The notes below the pieces were generated by a model. That model was not told the DNA's origin, did not search any database, and was given only the letters and a program-made list of their open reading frames with translations. A program made the translations under genes and the position numbers. From the NCBI GenBank assembly GCA_012514855.1, contig JAAYZL010000526.1, positions 1 to 10,130 of the forward strand: a stretch of DNA of 10,130 bases, written 5' to 3'. Numbering within the stretch: the first letter of the stretch is position 1; every line of letters starts with the position of its first letter. This document shows positions 4,427 to 10,130 of this stretch, in pieces. This DNA comes from Clostridiales bacterium (lineage in GTDB: Bacteria; Bacillota_A; Clostridia; Christensenellales; Aristaeellaceae).

Positions 4427-5518
4427 ATGTCTGTGAAATATCAACCGTACGACGGTTTTGGCCGTCCGATATGCCAGCGCTGCCATATGCGCGCGCACGG
4501 CCCGAGCGGCCGATATACGCCTCCCGGCCCCGCGGAGCCCGAGCCGCCCCAGGAAAGCCCCGACGGCGCGCGGGGCGAATGGGTTCCCGTGGGATTCCGA
4601 ACGCCCGGCTCCGACAGCTGGCACGCGCTGCCGGACCTCCCGAGTTTTTTGTGGCCGCCGAAATCCGGCGAAGCCGGGAGCGCGCCATGCTCCACCGGCC
4701 CCGGAAACTTCCGGCGCGCCCCGTGCGTTCCCGGTTCCCGCGGCGATGCCGAGCTGCGCGTCGACGTCGGCCCCCGGGGGGACCCCGGATGCATGGGCCC
4801 CGCGGGGCCGAAGGGAAATCCCGGCCCGATGGGGCCTCCGGGACCGCAAGGGCCGCGCGGGCCGAAGGGGGACGCGGGGCCGTGCGGATATACGGGCCCG
4901 ACCGGTCCGGAGGGACCGCAGGGAAGGATCGGCCCGGAAGGCCCCGGGGGGCGCATCGGCCCGGAGGGACCCGAAGGCCAAATGGGCCCGGAGGGCCCGC
5001 GAGGGCCCAGGGGGGGCCCCGGTCCGGAGGGGCCGCAGGGCGAGCGCGGCGATCCCGGCCCGCGGGGGGCGCAGGGGCCGCAGGGCCCTTCGGGGATGCT
5101 CGCGGGGGCGCAATACGCGCTCTGGTATCCCGCCGATCAACCCGACCGCCGGCTGACGGTTGGCGAGGCGCTGAGGCCCGGCGTCGAGCGCGCGAGCGGC
5201 GAACCGCATATACTCTATGACAGCGCGGCGGGAACGTTTGTGTTCGCGAAGGCGGGCTGGTACGTCGTCCACTACATGCTCAACATCGCGGGCATCGAGG
5301 GCGGGACGTGCGCCGGGATACTGCTCCGGGTGAACGGCGAGATCGCAAGCGCGCACGACCTCCCGGCCGACGGCGTGCCCGCGTACCGGCTGTTCGCGGA
5401 CGTGCTCAGGATTTCGCGGCCGAATTCGGAGTTGCGCGTCGAGTGCGACCGCGCGGACATACTGTTCGGAACGGGCGCGGACGAGGCCGCAAATATCTCC
5501 ATCTGGGGATTCATATGA
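4427..5518 (+). CDS. Collagen-like protein with C-terminal C1q/TNF/BclA-type domain
   Basis: 363 aa from ATG 4427 (GTG at 4424 is an alternative; no strong Shine-Dalgarno, only AGAAG ~6 nt upstream of the ATG). Residues 1-~114 are Pro/Gly-rich without a signal peptide and carry a CQRC pair near residue 16 ([12 protein letters not shown]). Residues ~115-225 are 37 uninterrupted Gly-X-Y triplets ([20 protein letters not shown] ... GPQGPSGML), which predict a collagen triple helix. Residues ~226-363 resemble the compact beta-sandwich of BclA/C1q-type proteins: [30 protein letters not shown], and a closing ANISIWGFI. BclA homologues form the spore's hairy outer layer. The lack of a secretion signal fits assembly from the mother cell. 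Unlike BclA the triplets hold only two Thr (GYT, GPT) and one Ser, and are rich in Glu, Arg and Gln. Codons are extremely GC-rich, so false ORFs appear on all other frames. Divergent neighbours are two glycosyltransferases. Fold confident, spore location inferred. Confidence 0.88.
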   Translation: MSVKYQPYDGFGRPICQRCHMRAHGPSGRYTPPGPAEPEPPQESPDGARGEWVPVGFRTPGSDSWHALPDLPSFLWPPKSGEAGSAPCSTGPGNFRRAPCVPGSRGDAELRVDVGPRGDPGCMGPAGPKGNPGPMGPPGPQGPRGPKGDAGPCGYTGPTGPEGPQGRIGPEGPGGRIGPEGPEGQMGPEGPRGPRGGPGPEGPQGERGDPGPRGAQGPQGPSGMLAGAQYALWYPADQPDRRLTVGEALRPGVERASGEPHILYDSAAGTFVFAKAGWYVVHYMLNIAGIEGGTCAGILLRVNGEIASAHDLPADGVPAYRLFADVLRISRPNSELRVECDRADILFGTGADEAANISIWGFI

Positions 5519-5519
5519 C

Positions 5520-5551
5520 AAAAAACGAGGCGCGCCCGTATCGGACGCGCC
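5520..5551 (-). terminator. Strong intrinsic terminator after the ATC-hydrolase-like gene
   Basis: Read leftward, GGCGCGTCCG (5551-5542 region) pairs over ten positions (one G-T) with CGGGCGCGCC (down to 5529) around a 3-nt loop, then TCG and six T's (5525-5520). It begins 15 bp after the TAA at 5569-5567. It closes the dhaK-dhaL-hydrolase unit and also shields the converging collagen-like gene, whose stop codon lies right beside the T tract. Confidence 0.85.
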
Positions 5552-5558
5552 CCCGTCG

Positions 5559-5579
5559 GGTCGGGGTTATTCCCCGACC
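5559..5579 (+). terminator. Perfect 8-bp hairpin, possible rightward terminator
   Basis: GGTCGGGG (5559-5566) pairs exactly with CCCCGACC (5572-5579) around TTATT. It lies 40 bp after the collagen-like stop, so it could help end that transcript, but only a weak TTGT follows. It overlaps the last codons and the stop of the leftward hydrolase gene. Confidence 0.3.
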
Positions 5580-6055
5580 TTGTCGATGCGAATCTGGCAG
5601 GCGTCGTTGCCCTTGGCGATCGTGTCGCCGAGCTCGAACGTAAACTTGTCGAAGGCGCTGATGATGCCGCGGTCGCCGTCCATCGCGATTTCGCAGAGCT
5701 CCGGGATGTCCTCGACCGGCAGCCCGACCTTGAGCCACGCGCTGACGAGCGGGCAATAGTGGAAGTCGATGTGGAAGTGCCTGTCGTCGCTCCTGAGAAT
5801 CTCCATCTCGAACGCGTTCACGACGTCCTCGGTGGCGAACGCGCGCGCGAACTCCTCGAGGTCGTCGGTGCGCGGGAACTTGTTCTGGCCGTGGAACATG
5901 CCGCAGCGCAGCACCGCCTCGTGCGCGAAGCCCGTGTCGAGGCCCTTCTTCTTCGCCTCGTCGATGAGAAGACCCATCCAGGTCGCGCGGTGCTCGATGG
6001 CGCTGCGCAGGAGCTCGGTGCGGTCGTTGGTCCTGGAAGGCGTGTTCTTGATCAT
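5567..6055 (-). CDS. L-2-amino-thiazoline-4-carboxylic acid (ATC) hydrolase-like protein
   Basis: 162 aa, near the usual length for the family. Seen: RCGMFHG at 50-56, HIDFHYCPLVSAWLKVGL at ~95-112, and LCEIAMDGDRG at 120-130. These carry the conserved Cys/His/Asp set (C51, H55, C101, C121, D126, D128) that I associate with the ATC-hydrolase-like family. The founding member opens the thiazoline ring of ATC in L-cysteine synthesis, but most members in anaerobes are uncharacterised, so the substrate here is open. No signal peptide or membrane span. ATG at 6055 is preceded by GAGGAG with ~8 nt spacing. It starts 31 bp after dhaL and shares its direction, so it is probably the last gene of that operon, before a strong terminator. 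A small soluble enzyme in the slot where dhaM often lies is unusual. Confidence 0.72.
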   Translation of the reverse strand: MIKNTPSRTNDRTELLRSAIEHRATWMGLLIDEAKKKGLDTGFAHEAVLRCGMFHGQNKFPRTDDLEEFARAFATEDVVNAFEMEILRSDDRHFHIDFHYCPLVSAWLKVGLPVEDIPELCEIAMDGDRGIISAFDKFTFELGDTIAKGNDACQIRIDKVGE

Positions 6056-6086
6056 GGTGGTTTCTCCTCTTCTGTGTATTGTCGAC

Positions 6087-6734
6087 CTATAAAAGGTTGT
6101 CCGCGATATGGTCGCACAGGCACTCGATCTGGTACGACATCGTGACCGCGCCGGGATCGAGGTGGCCGACGCCCTTGTTCACTTGGTAGCTCGCGCGGCC
6201 CTTGACGGCCTCCATCGCTCGCGTGGCCTCCGCGCCGTCGATGGCGGCCTTCTTGACGATCTCCATCGTCTCCCGGTCGCCAAGGCCCTCGGCGAGCGCG
6301 GCCTTGTACGCCTCGACCGCGGGATGCAGCGCGTCGATCATCGTCTTCATGCCCGGCTCGGCCTTGCCGCGGTTCATCATGTCGTGAACCATCGCCTCGA
6401 GCGCTGCGCAGAGTTCTTCGCTCGAAAGGGACGCTTTGTCGGCGCACTTTTTCGAGGCCGCCATGTACGCGCCGCCGTAGAGTATGCCGGAGCTCCCGCC
6501 GATCTTGCTCATCATCAGCATGCCGATCCTTTTGAACACGCCGGCAATCGGCATCGCGCGCATCTCGTCCGCCGTGGCGAGGAGGTGCTCGAAGCCCAAA
6601 TTGATGTTCGCCCAGTGGTCGCCGTCGCCGGTCGCGGCGTCGAGGGACGTGATATAGTCGCCGCTCTCGGCGATTTTTTTCGCGGCGCGCCCGAGGAACG
6701 CGACATAGTCGCCCGAGGTCAGTTGAAAGCCCAT
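6087..6734 (-). CDS. dhaL: Dihydroxyacetone kinase, ADP-binding subunit DhaL
   Basis: 215 aa, close to the ~210 usual for free-standing DhaL. The Mg-ADP site is seen as LDAATGDGDH at 31-40, giving Asp32, Asp37 and Asp39 (the D30/D35/D37 set of E. coli). Also present are GGSSGILYG at 79-87, DALHPA at 134-139, GRASY at 179-183 and HLDPGA at 191-196. DhaL holds the nucleotide that phosphorylates the substrate bound on DhaK. In PTS-type systems the bound ADP is recharged by DhaM from HPr/EI, while in ATP-type kinases ATP is used directly. No DhaM gene is in the window. ATG at 6734 follows GGAGG (6747-6743); the frame stays open upstream but overlaps dhaK out of frame. The gene begins 17 bp after dhaK's stop, so the two are co-transcribed. 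Confidence 0.92.
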   Translation of the reverse strand: MGFQLTSGDYVAFLGRAAKKIAESGDYITSLDAATGDGDHWANINLGFEHLLATADEMRAMPIAGVFKRIGMLMMSKIGGSSGILYGGAYMAASKKCADKASLSSEELCAALEAMVHDMMNRGKAEPGMKTMIDALHPAVEAYKAALAEGLGDRETMEIVKKAAIDGAEATRAMEAVKGRASYQVNKGVGHLDPGAVTMSYQIECLCDHIADNLL

Positions 6735-6751
6735 GTCGTTGTCCTCCCTCT

Positions 6752-7741
6752 CTACTGCTTGAAGGCCGGGGCCGCGCTCGGGAAGTCCAGATAGCCCTTG
6801 AGCTCCTCGTCGAGCTTGAACAGCGTCACCGACGCGCCGGCCATCTCGAGCGACGTCATGTAGTTGCCGACGTACGCCCTGTGGATTTTGATGCCCTTCG
6901 ATGCGAGAACCTTTTCGACCTCGTTGTAGAGGATGTAGAGCTCCATCAAGGGCGTCCCGCCGAGTCCGTTGACCATGACGGCGACCTCGCTGCCCGCGTA
7001 GTCGCAGTCGTCGAAGATCTTTTTCAGCAGCTTTTCGGCGAGTTCCTTCGCGGGCGTGATCTCCTCGCGGTTGATGCCCGGCTCGCCGTGGATGCCCATG
7101 CCGATCTCGACCTCGGTCTCGGCCAGATGAAATCCCGGCTTTCCGACGCCCGGCAGCACGCACGGCGTCATCGCCATGCCCATCGTGCGGATGTTCTCGA
7201 TGGCCTTCTCCGCCGCGGCCTTGACCTCCGGCAGGCTCTTTCCCATTTCCGCCGCCGCGCCCGCGACCTTGTGCACGAACACCGTGCCCGCGATGCCGCG
7301 CCTGCCGGTCGAATAGGTGCTGTCCGGGACGGCCACGTCGTCCTTGACGACGACGAAGTCGGTGGCGACGCCCTCGAACTCGGCGAGCTCGCCCGCCATC
7401 TGGAAGTTCATGATGTCGCCGGAGTAGTTCTTGACGACCATCAGCACGCCCGCGCCGCCGTCCGCGGCCTTGACGCCCTCGATGATGCGGTCGGGCGACG
7501 GGGACGCGAACACGTTGCCGGCGACCGCCGCGTCGAGCATGCCGTAGCCCACGTAGCCCGCGTGCGCCGGCTCGTGGCCGCTGCCGCCGCCGGAGATGAC
7601 GCCGACCTTGCCGTCCTTCTTCTGCCTGCGCGCGATGACCTCGACGCCCTCGCCCAGGTACACGACGTCCGGATTGGCCTTCGCGAGGCCCGAGAGCATC
7701 TCGGTGACGACCCGATTGGGATGGTTGATGATCTTCTTCAT
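6752..7741 (-). CDS. dhaK: Dihydroxyacetone kinase, substrate-binding subunit DhaK
   Basis: 329 aa, the standard length of single-domain DhaK. The catalytic residues fall at the same numbers as in the E. coli enzyme: His56 in GGGSGHEPAH, Asp109 in NYSGDIMNF, and His218 in IGMGIHGEPG. His218 forms the covalent hemiaminal with dihydroxyacetone. It acts in the cytosol with DhaL to make dihydroxyacetone phosphate, feeding glycolysis from glycerol or dihydroxyacetone. A related triose or tetrulose substrate is possible, since many DhaKL pairs act on other ketoses. ATG at 7741 is preceded by AAGGAG at ~9 nt. Upstream lies the long palindrome and then livF in the same direction. No clear promoter was found between them, so read-through from liv or a promoter hidden in the repeat are both open. 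Confidence 0.95.
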   Translation of the reverse strand: MKKIINHPNRVVTEMLSGLAKANPDVVYLGEGVEVIARRQKKDGKVGVISGGGSGHEPAHAGYVGYGMLDAAVAGNVFASPSPDRIIEGVKAADGGAGVLMVVKNYSGDIMNFQMAGELAEFEGVATDFVVVKDDVAVPDSTYSTGRRGIAGTVFVHKVAGAAAEMGKSLPEVKAAAEKAIENIRTMGMAMTPCVLPGVGKPGFHLAETEVEIGMGIHGEPGINREEITPAKELAEKLLKKIFDDCDYAGSEVAVMVNGLGGTPLMELYILYNEVEKVLASKGIKIHRAYVGNYMTSLEMAGASVTLFKLDEELKGYLDFPSAAPAFKQ

Positions 7742-7765
7742 GGATGTCCGCTCCTTTTCAAGTGT

Positions 7766-7919
7766 TCTGACGCAGTCGAACCTTTGGATTTCGCGCGCGA
7801 GATTTTTTCGTCCGGCAAGGAGCCGGAGCGAAGCGTAGCAGGGGGCCTACGTTGAGCGGAGAGCGACACAGCCGGGCGGGAAAAGATCCGCGCGAAAACG
7901 AAGGATTGGCTGTGTCAGA
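7766..7919. repeat. 154-bp branched imperfect palindrome (REP/MITE-like element)
   Basis: The left arm (7766-7815) and the right arm (7919-7872) are imperfect reverse complements along nearly their whole ~48-nt length. The tips read CTGACGCAGTCGAACCTT (from 7767) versus CTGACACAGCCAATCCTT (reverse strand from 7918), 14 of 18 identical. Farther in, both share TTTCGCGCG and a TTTT run, and end in CCGG. The middle adds two hairpins: CCGGC/GCCGG (7812-7826) and CGTAG/CTACG (7834-7851). The whole folds as a long stem topped by branches. It occupies most of the 183-bp gap between livF and dhaK and holds no ORF of its own. It may terminate liv transcripts or be a dispersed repeat; only one copy was found here. 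Confidence 0.75.
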
Positions 7920-7924
7920 GCACA

Positions 7925-8653
7925 CTAATGCGCCTTGCTCGCGGCGCCCTTTCCGCCCAGGTACGCGTTTTTGACGCGCGGGTCGAGCGCGAGCTCCGCC
8001 GCGGCGCCGGAAATCGCGATGCGGCCGGTCTCGAGCACATAGGCGCGGTTCGCGATCGACAGCGCCATGTTCGCGTTCTGCTCGATCAGGAGGATCGTCG
8101 TGCCCTGCCGGTTGATCGACTCGATCAGGTCGAAGATCAACAGCACGAGGTTCGGCGCGAGGCCCATCGACGGCTCGTCGAGCAGCAGCAGCGTCGGCTC
8201 GCTCATCAGCGCGCGGCCGATCGCGAGCATCTGCTGCTCGCCGCCGGAGAGCGTGCCCGCAGTCTGCGCGACGCGCTCCCTGAGCCGCGGAAACAGCTCG
8301 TATACGCGGTCGAACGACTGGTCGATCGCGCCCTTGTCCGTCCTCGAAAACGCCCCGAGCAGCAGGTTTTCGCGCACCGTCAGCGCCGGGAACACCTCGC
8401 GCCCCTCGGGGGAGAGGCTGATGCCCATCTCGACGATCCTGTACGGCGCCATGTTCGTGATCGGCTTGTCGCGGAACGAGATCGAGCCGGAGGACGCCTT
8501 GACGAGGCCGGTGACCGCGCCGAGCGTCGTCGACTTCCCGGCGCCGTTCGAGCCGATCAAGGTCACGATCTCGCCCTCGGCGACCTCGATGTCGATGCCC
8601 TTCAGCGCGTGGATCGGGCCGTAGGAGACGTTCAGGTTCTCAATTTTCAGCAT
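7925..8653 (-). CDS. livF: Branched-chain amino acid ABC transporter, ATPase LivF
   Basis: 242 aa, typical for LivF. Walker A is GSNGAGKST (34-42), Q-loop region GISLSPEGREVFPALTVREN (77-96, where the 'SPEGR.vFp.lTV.ENL' wording is diagnostic of LivF), signature LSGGEQQ (135-141), Walker B LLLLDEP (155-161) followed by SMGLAP, and IEQNA (190-194) at the switch position, where this family carries Gln instead of His. With LivG it forms the ATPase pair of a HAAT importer for branched-chain amino acids or related amides. The ATG at 8653 lies 14 bp inside livG, and a purine-rich GGGAGGGGAG precedes it, implying coupled translation. The next gene is dhaK across the palindrome. The substrate cannot be told from the ATPase. 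Confidence 0.94.
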   Translation of the reverse strand: MLKIENLNVSYGPIHALKGIDIEVAEGEIVTLIGSNGAGKSTTLGAVTGLVKASSGSISFRDKPITNMAPYRIVEMGISLSPEGREVFPALTVRENLLLGAFSRTDKGAIDQSFDRVYELFPRLRERVAQTAGTLSGGEQQMLAIGRALMSEPTLLLLDEPSMGLAPNLVLLIFDLIESINRQGTTILLIEQNANMALSIANRAYVLETGRIAISGAAAELALDPRVKNAYLGGKGAASKAH

Positions 8654-9419
8654 GCTTCTTGCGCTCCCCTCCCAGGTACGCGTCGATGACGTCCCTGTTG
8701 TTGGCGATGTCCTCGGGAAGCCCCTCCGCGATCAGCCGCCCGTGGTCGAGCACGTAGATGCGGTCGGAGATGTTCATGACCACGTTCATGTCGTGCTCGA
8801 TCAGCAGGATCGTGTACCCCTCGTCGCGAAGCTGCCGGATGAAGCGCAGAAGCTCCTCGGTCTCCGCCGGGTTCATGCCCGCGGCGGGCTCGTCGAGCAG
8901 CAGGAGCTTTGCGTCCGTCGCCATCGCGCGCGCGATCTCGACCTTGCGCTGCTCGCCGTAGGGGAGGCTCTCGGCGTAGCTGTTCAGGTGCTTGAGCAGG
9001 CCGATGCTCTTCAAAATCTCGACCGCGCGGACGGCCTTCCGGCTCTCCTCCCTGCGGAAGCCCGCGGAGCGGAAGAGGCCGCCGAAGAACGAGTAGCGCG
9101 TGTTGACGTGCATGCCGACCAATACGTTCTCGATGACGCGCATCTTCGAGAACAGCCGGAGGTTCTGGAACGTGCGCGCGATGCCGAGCTTTACGATGTC
9201 CTGCGGCATCTTGCCCTCGAGCCTTTCGCCCAAAAACTCCATCGTGCCGCCGGTGATGCGGTAGACGCCGGTCAGCATGTTGAACACCGTCGTCTTGCCC
9301 GCGCCGTTCGGCCCGATGAGGCTGACGATCTCCCCCTGTTCGACGCGGAAGCTGACGTTGTCGACGGCGCGCAGGCCGCCGAACTGCATGGTGATGGTTT
9401 CGACGTTCAAAAATCCCAT
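8640..9419 (-). CDS. livG: Branched-chain amino acid ABC transporter, ATPase LivG
   Basis: 259 aa, typical for LivG. Walker A is GPNGAGKTT (36-44). ARTFQNLRLF (81-90) with its Q-loop Gln is the LivG hallmark. The signature is the family's variant LPYGEQR (152-158), Walker B is LLLLDEPAAGMNP (172-184), and the switch His is in IEHDM (207-211). The C-terminal LDHGRLIAEGLPEDI...YLGGE matches the LivG tail that includes the 'V..AYLG' end. Cytosolic, docked on the LivH/LivM permeases. ATG at 9419 starts 3 bp after the livM stop, with GGAG ~8 nt upstream inside livM, so the three genes are one operon. Overlaps livF by 14 bp. Confidence 0.95.
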   Translation of the reverse strand: MGFLNVETITMQFGGLRAVDNVSFRVEQGEIVSLIGPNGAGKTTVFNMLTGVYRITGGTMEFLGERLEGKMPQDIVKLGIARTFQNLRLFSKMRVIENVLVGMHVNTRYSFFGGLFRSAGFRREESRKAVRAVEILKSIGLLKHLNSYAESLPYGEQRKVEIARAMATDAKLLLLDEPAAGMNPAETEELLRFIRQLRDEGYTILLIEHDMNVVMNISDRIYVLDHGRLIAEGLPEDIANNRDVIDAYLGGERKKHAEN

Positions 9420-9422
9420 GGC

Positions 9423-10130
9423 CTACGCTCCTTTGCCTTCGTTAAGTCCGCGCGCCTCGAGCTCGCGCTTCGTGCTTCGGGACAGCCTGAACGGGAGCGT
9501 CGACTGCCAGCCGAGCGCGCCCTGCGGGCGGAACTGCATCATCAGGACCAGCAGCACGCCGTAGATCACGAAGCGCCACTCGTTGAGCCCGCGGAACACC
9601 TCCGGGAACAGGAGCAAGAGCGCCGCGCCGAACACCATGCCGCGGATGGTTCCGAGGCCGCCGACGATGACGACGCTGATGATCAGCACCGAGATGTTGA
9701 ACACGAAGTTCGTCGGCTCGATGTAGCCGTTGTTGATGACCGAGTAGAACCCGCCCGCGATGCCGGTGATGAACGCGGAGATCACGAACGCGAGAATCTT
9801 GTAGCGCGAGGTCCGGATGCCCATCATGGTCGCGGCGAGCTCGTCGTTCTTGATCGCGAGGAACGCGCGGCCGGTCTTTGAGTTCTTGACCGCGAGGCAG
9901 CCGATCGCCGTTAGGACCGCGAGCGCGAGTATGATCTGGTAGAACCCGCCGTTCTGCAGATTGAACGTGTGGCCGAACAGCTCCGGCTTCGGGATGTTCC
10001 TGACGCCGTAGTTTCCGAACGTCACGGACTCCCACTGCTTCAGGATCATCTGCACGACCTCGCAGAAGCCGAGCGTCACGATCGAGAGGTAGGTTCCGGA
10101 GAGCCGGAGCGTCGGGAGGCCCAAGAGCAG
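9423..10130 (-). CDS. livM: Branched-chain amino acid ABC transporter permease LivM (5' part outside window)
   Basis: The - frame is open from the window edge (LLLGLPTLRLSGTYLSIVTL) to TAG at 9425-9423, about 235 residues, so the N-terminal part with its first membrane spans is missing. GLPTLRLSGTYLSIVTLGF matches the LivM signature 'LRLrGiYlAivTLgf.ei'. GRAFLAIKNDELAATMMGIR (the EAA-like cytoplasmic loop that touches the ATPases) follows. Hydrophobic spans are seen around ILALAVLTAIGCLAV, ILAFVISAFITGIAGGFY, SVLIISVVIVGGLGTIRG and GAALLLLFPEV. Inner-membrane permease of the HAAT importer; livH and the binding protein would be expected farther upstream. The start lies outside; an internal TTG at 10124 should not be taken as one. 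Confidence 0.93.
   Translation of the reverse strand: MLLGLPTLRLSGTYLSIVTLGFCEVVQMILKQWESVTFGNYGVRNIPKPELFGHTFNLQNGGFYQIILALAVLTAIGCLAVKNSKTGRAFLAIKNDELAATMMGIRTSRYKILAFVISAFITGIAGGFYSVINNGYIEPTNFVFNISVLIISVVIVGGLGTIRGMVFGAALLLLFPEVFRGLNEWRFVIYGVLLVLMMQFRPQGALGWQSTLPFRLSRSTKRELEARGLNEGKGA

Noticed and set aside
4206..4688. Extension of the first glycosyltransferase upstream of TTG 4205
   Set aside because: The extension is not protein-like, crosses the intergenic region and the start of the divergent gene, and the paralogue has no such domain.
4458..5156. Several long open frames on both strands through the collagen-coding stretch (for example + 4318-5220, - 4211-5521, - 4441-4956)
   Set aside because: The Gly-Pro repeat is so GC-rich that stops are rare in all frames. 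The other frames give low-complexity Arg/Pro or Gly/Pro strings without domain sense, and the - strand Gly-Pro frame is the complement of the Gly-Pro codons.
5529..5551. Same hairpin as a rightward terminator for the collagen-like gene
   Set aside because: Read rightward, the stem is followed by CCCGTCGGG rather than T's; the T tract is only on the - strand side.
7928..9881. Long + strand frames opposite livF, livG and livM
   Set aside because: They are shadows of strongly conserved ABC transporter genes on the - strand and show no domain motifs.

Overview
The window is GC-rich bacterial DNA, most likely from a high-GC, probably spore-forming member of the Bacillota (Clostridia). The reasons are GGAG/GGAGG ribosome binding sites, a TTG start, a DhaK/DhaL pair, an L-2-amino-thiazoline-4-carboxylate hydrolase-type protein, and a collagen-like protein beside TPR glycosyltransferases, as in clostridial and bacilli spore-surface loci. 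The taxonomic call is inference.

Left part (1-1760): the 3' end of a Gfo/Idh/MocA oxidoreductase runs rightward into a shared hairpin terminator. It faces a leftward tRNA-Thr(GGT) that has its own promoter. Behind that promoter lies a scar of dead mobile DNA: the last ~80 codons of an IS110-type transposase (+), an internally deleted IS5/IS1182-type transposase remnant (-), and a small XRE-type HTH gene (-) with no normal start codon.

Middle (1860-5580): the most distinctive part. Two tandem, ATGA-coupled paralogous glycosyltransferases with TPR-like tails run leftward. A collagen-like protein runs rightward: a CxxC-bearing N-terminus, 37 uninterrupted Gly-X-Y triplets, and a C1q/TNF/BclA-like C-terminal domain. 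The two transcription units diverge from a ~220-bp gap. In it, one palindromic stretch gives a CATANNNTA (sigma-K-like -10) on each strand, each with an AC dinucleotide 16-17 nt upstream. I read this as a candidate spore-surface glycoprotein locus. The 3' end of the glycosyltransferase pair carries three copies of one 8-mer that can pair in two exclusive ways.

Right part (5520-10130): everything runs leftward. livM (cut by the window edge), livG and livF encode the inner part of a branched-chain amino acid (HAAT) ABC importer. A ~154-bp branched imperfect palindrome fills most of the gap before dhaK-dhaL. The ATC-hydrolase-like gene then occupies the place where the phosphoryl donor dhaM often sits, and a strong intrinsic terminator closes the unit.

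No CRISPR array, rRNA or intact mobile element was seen.
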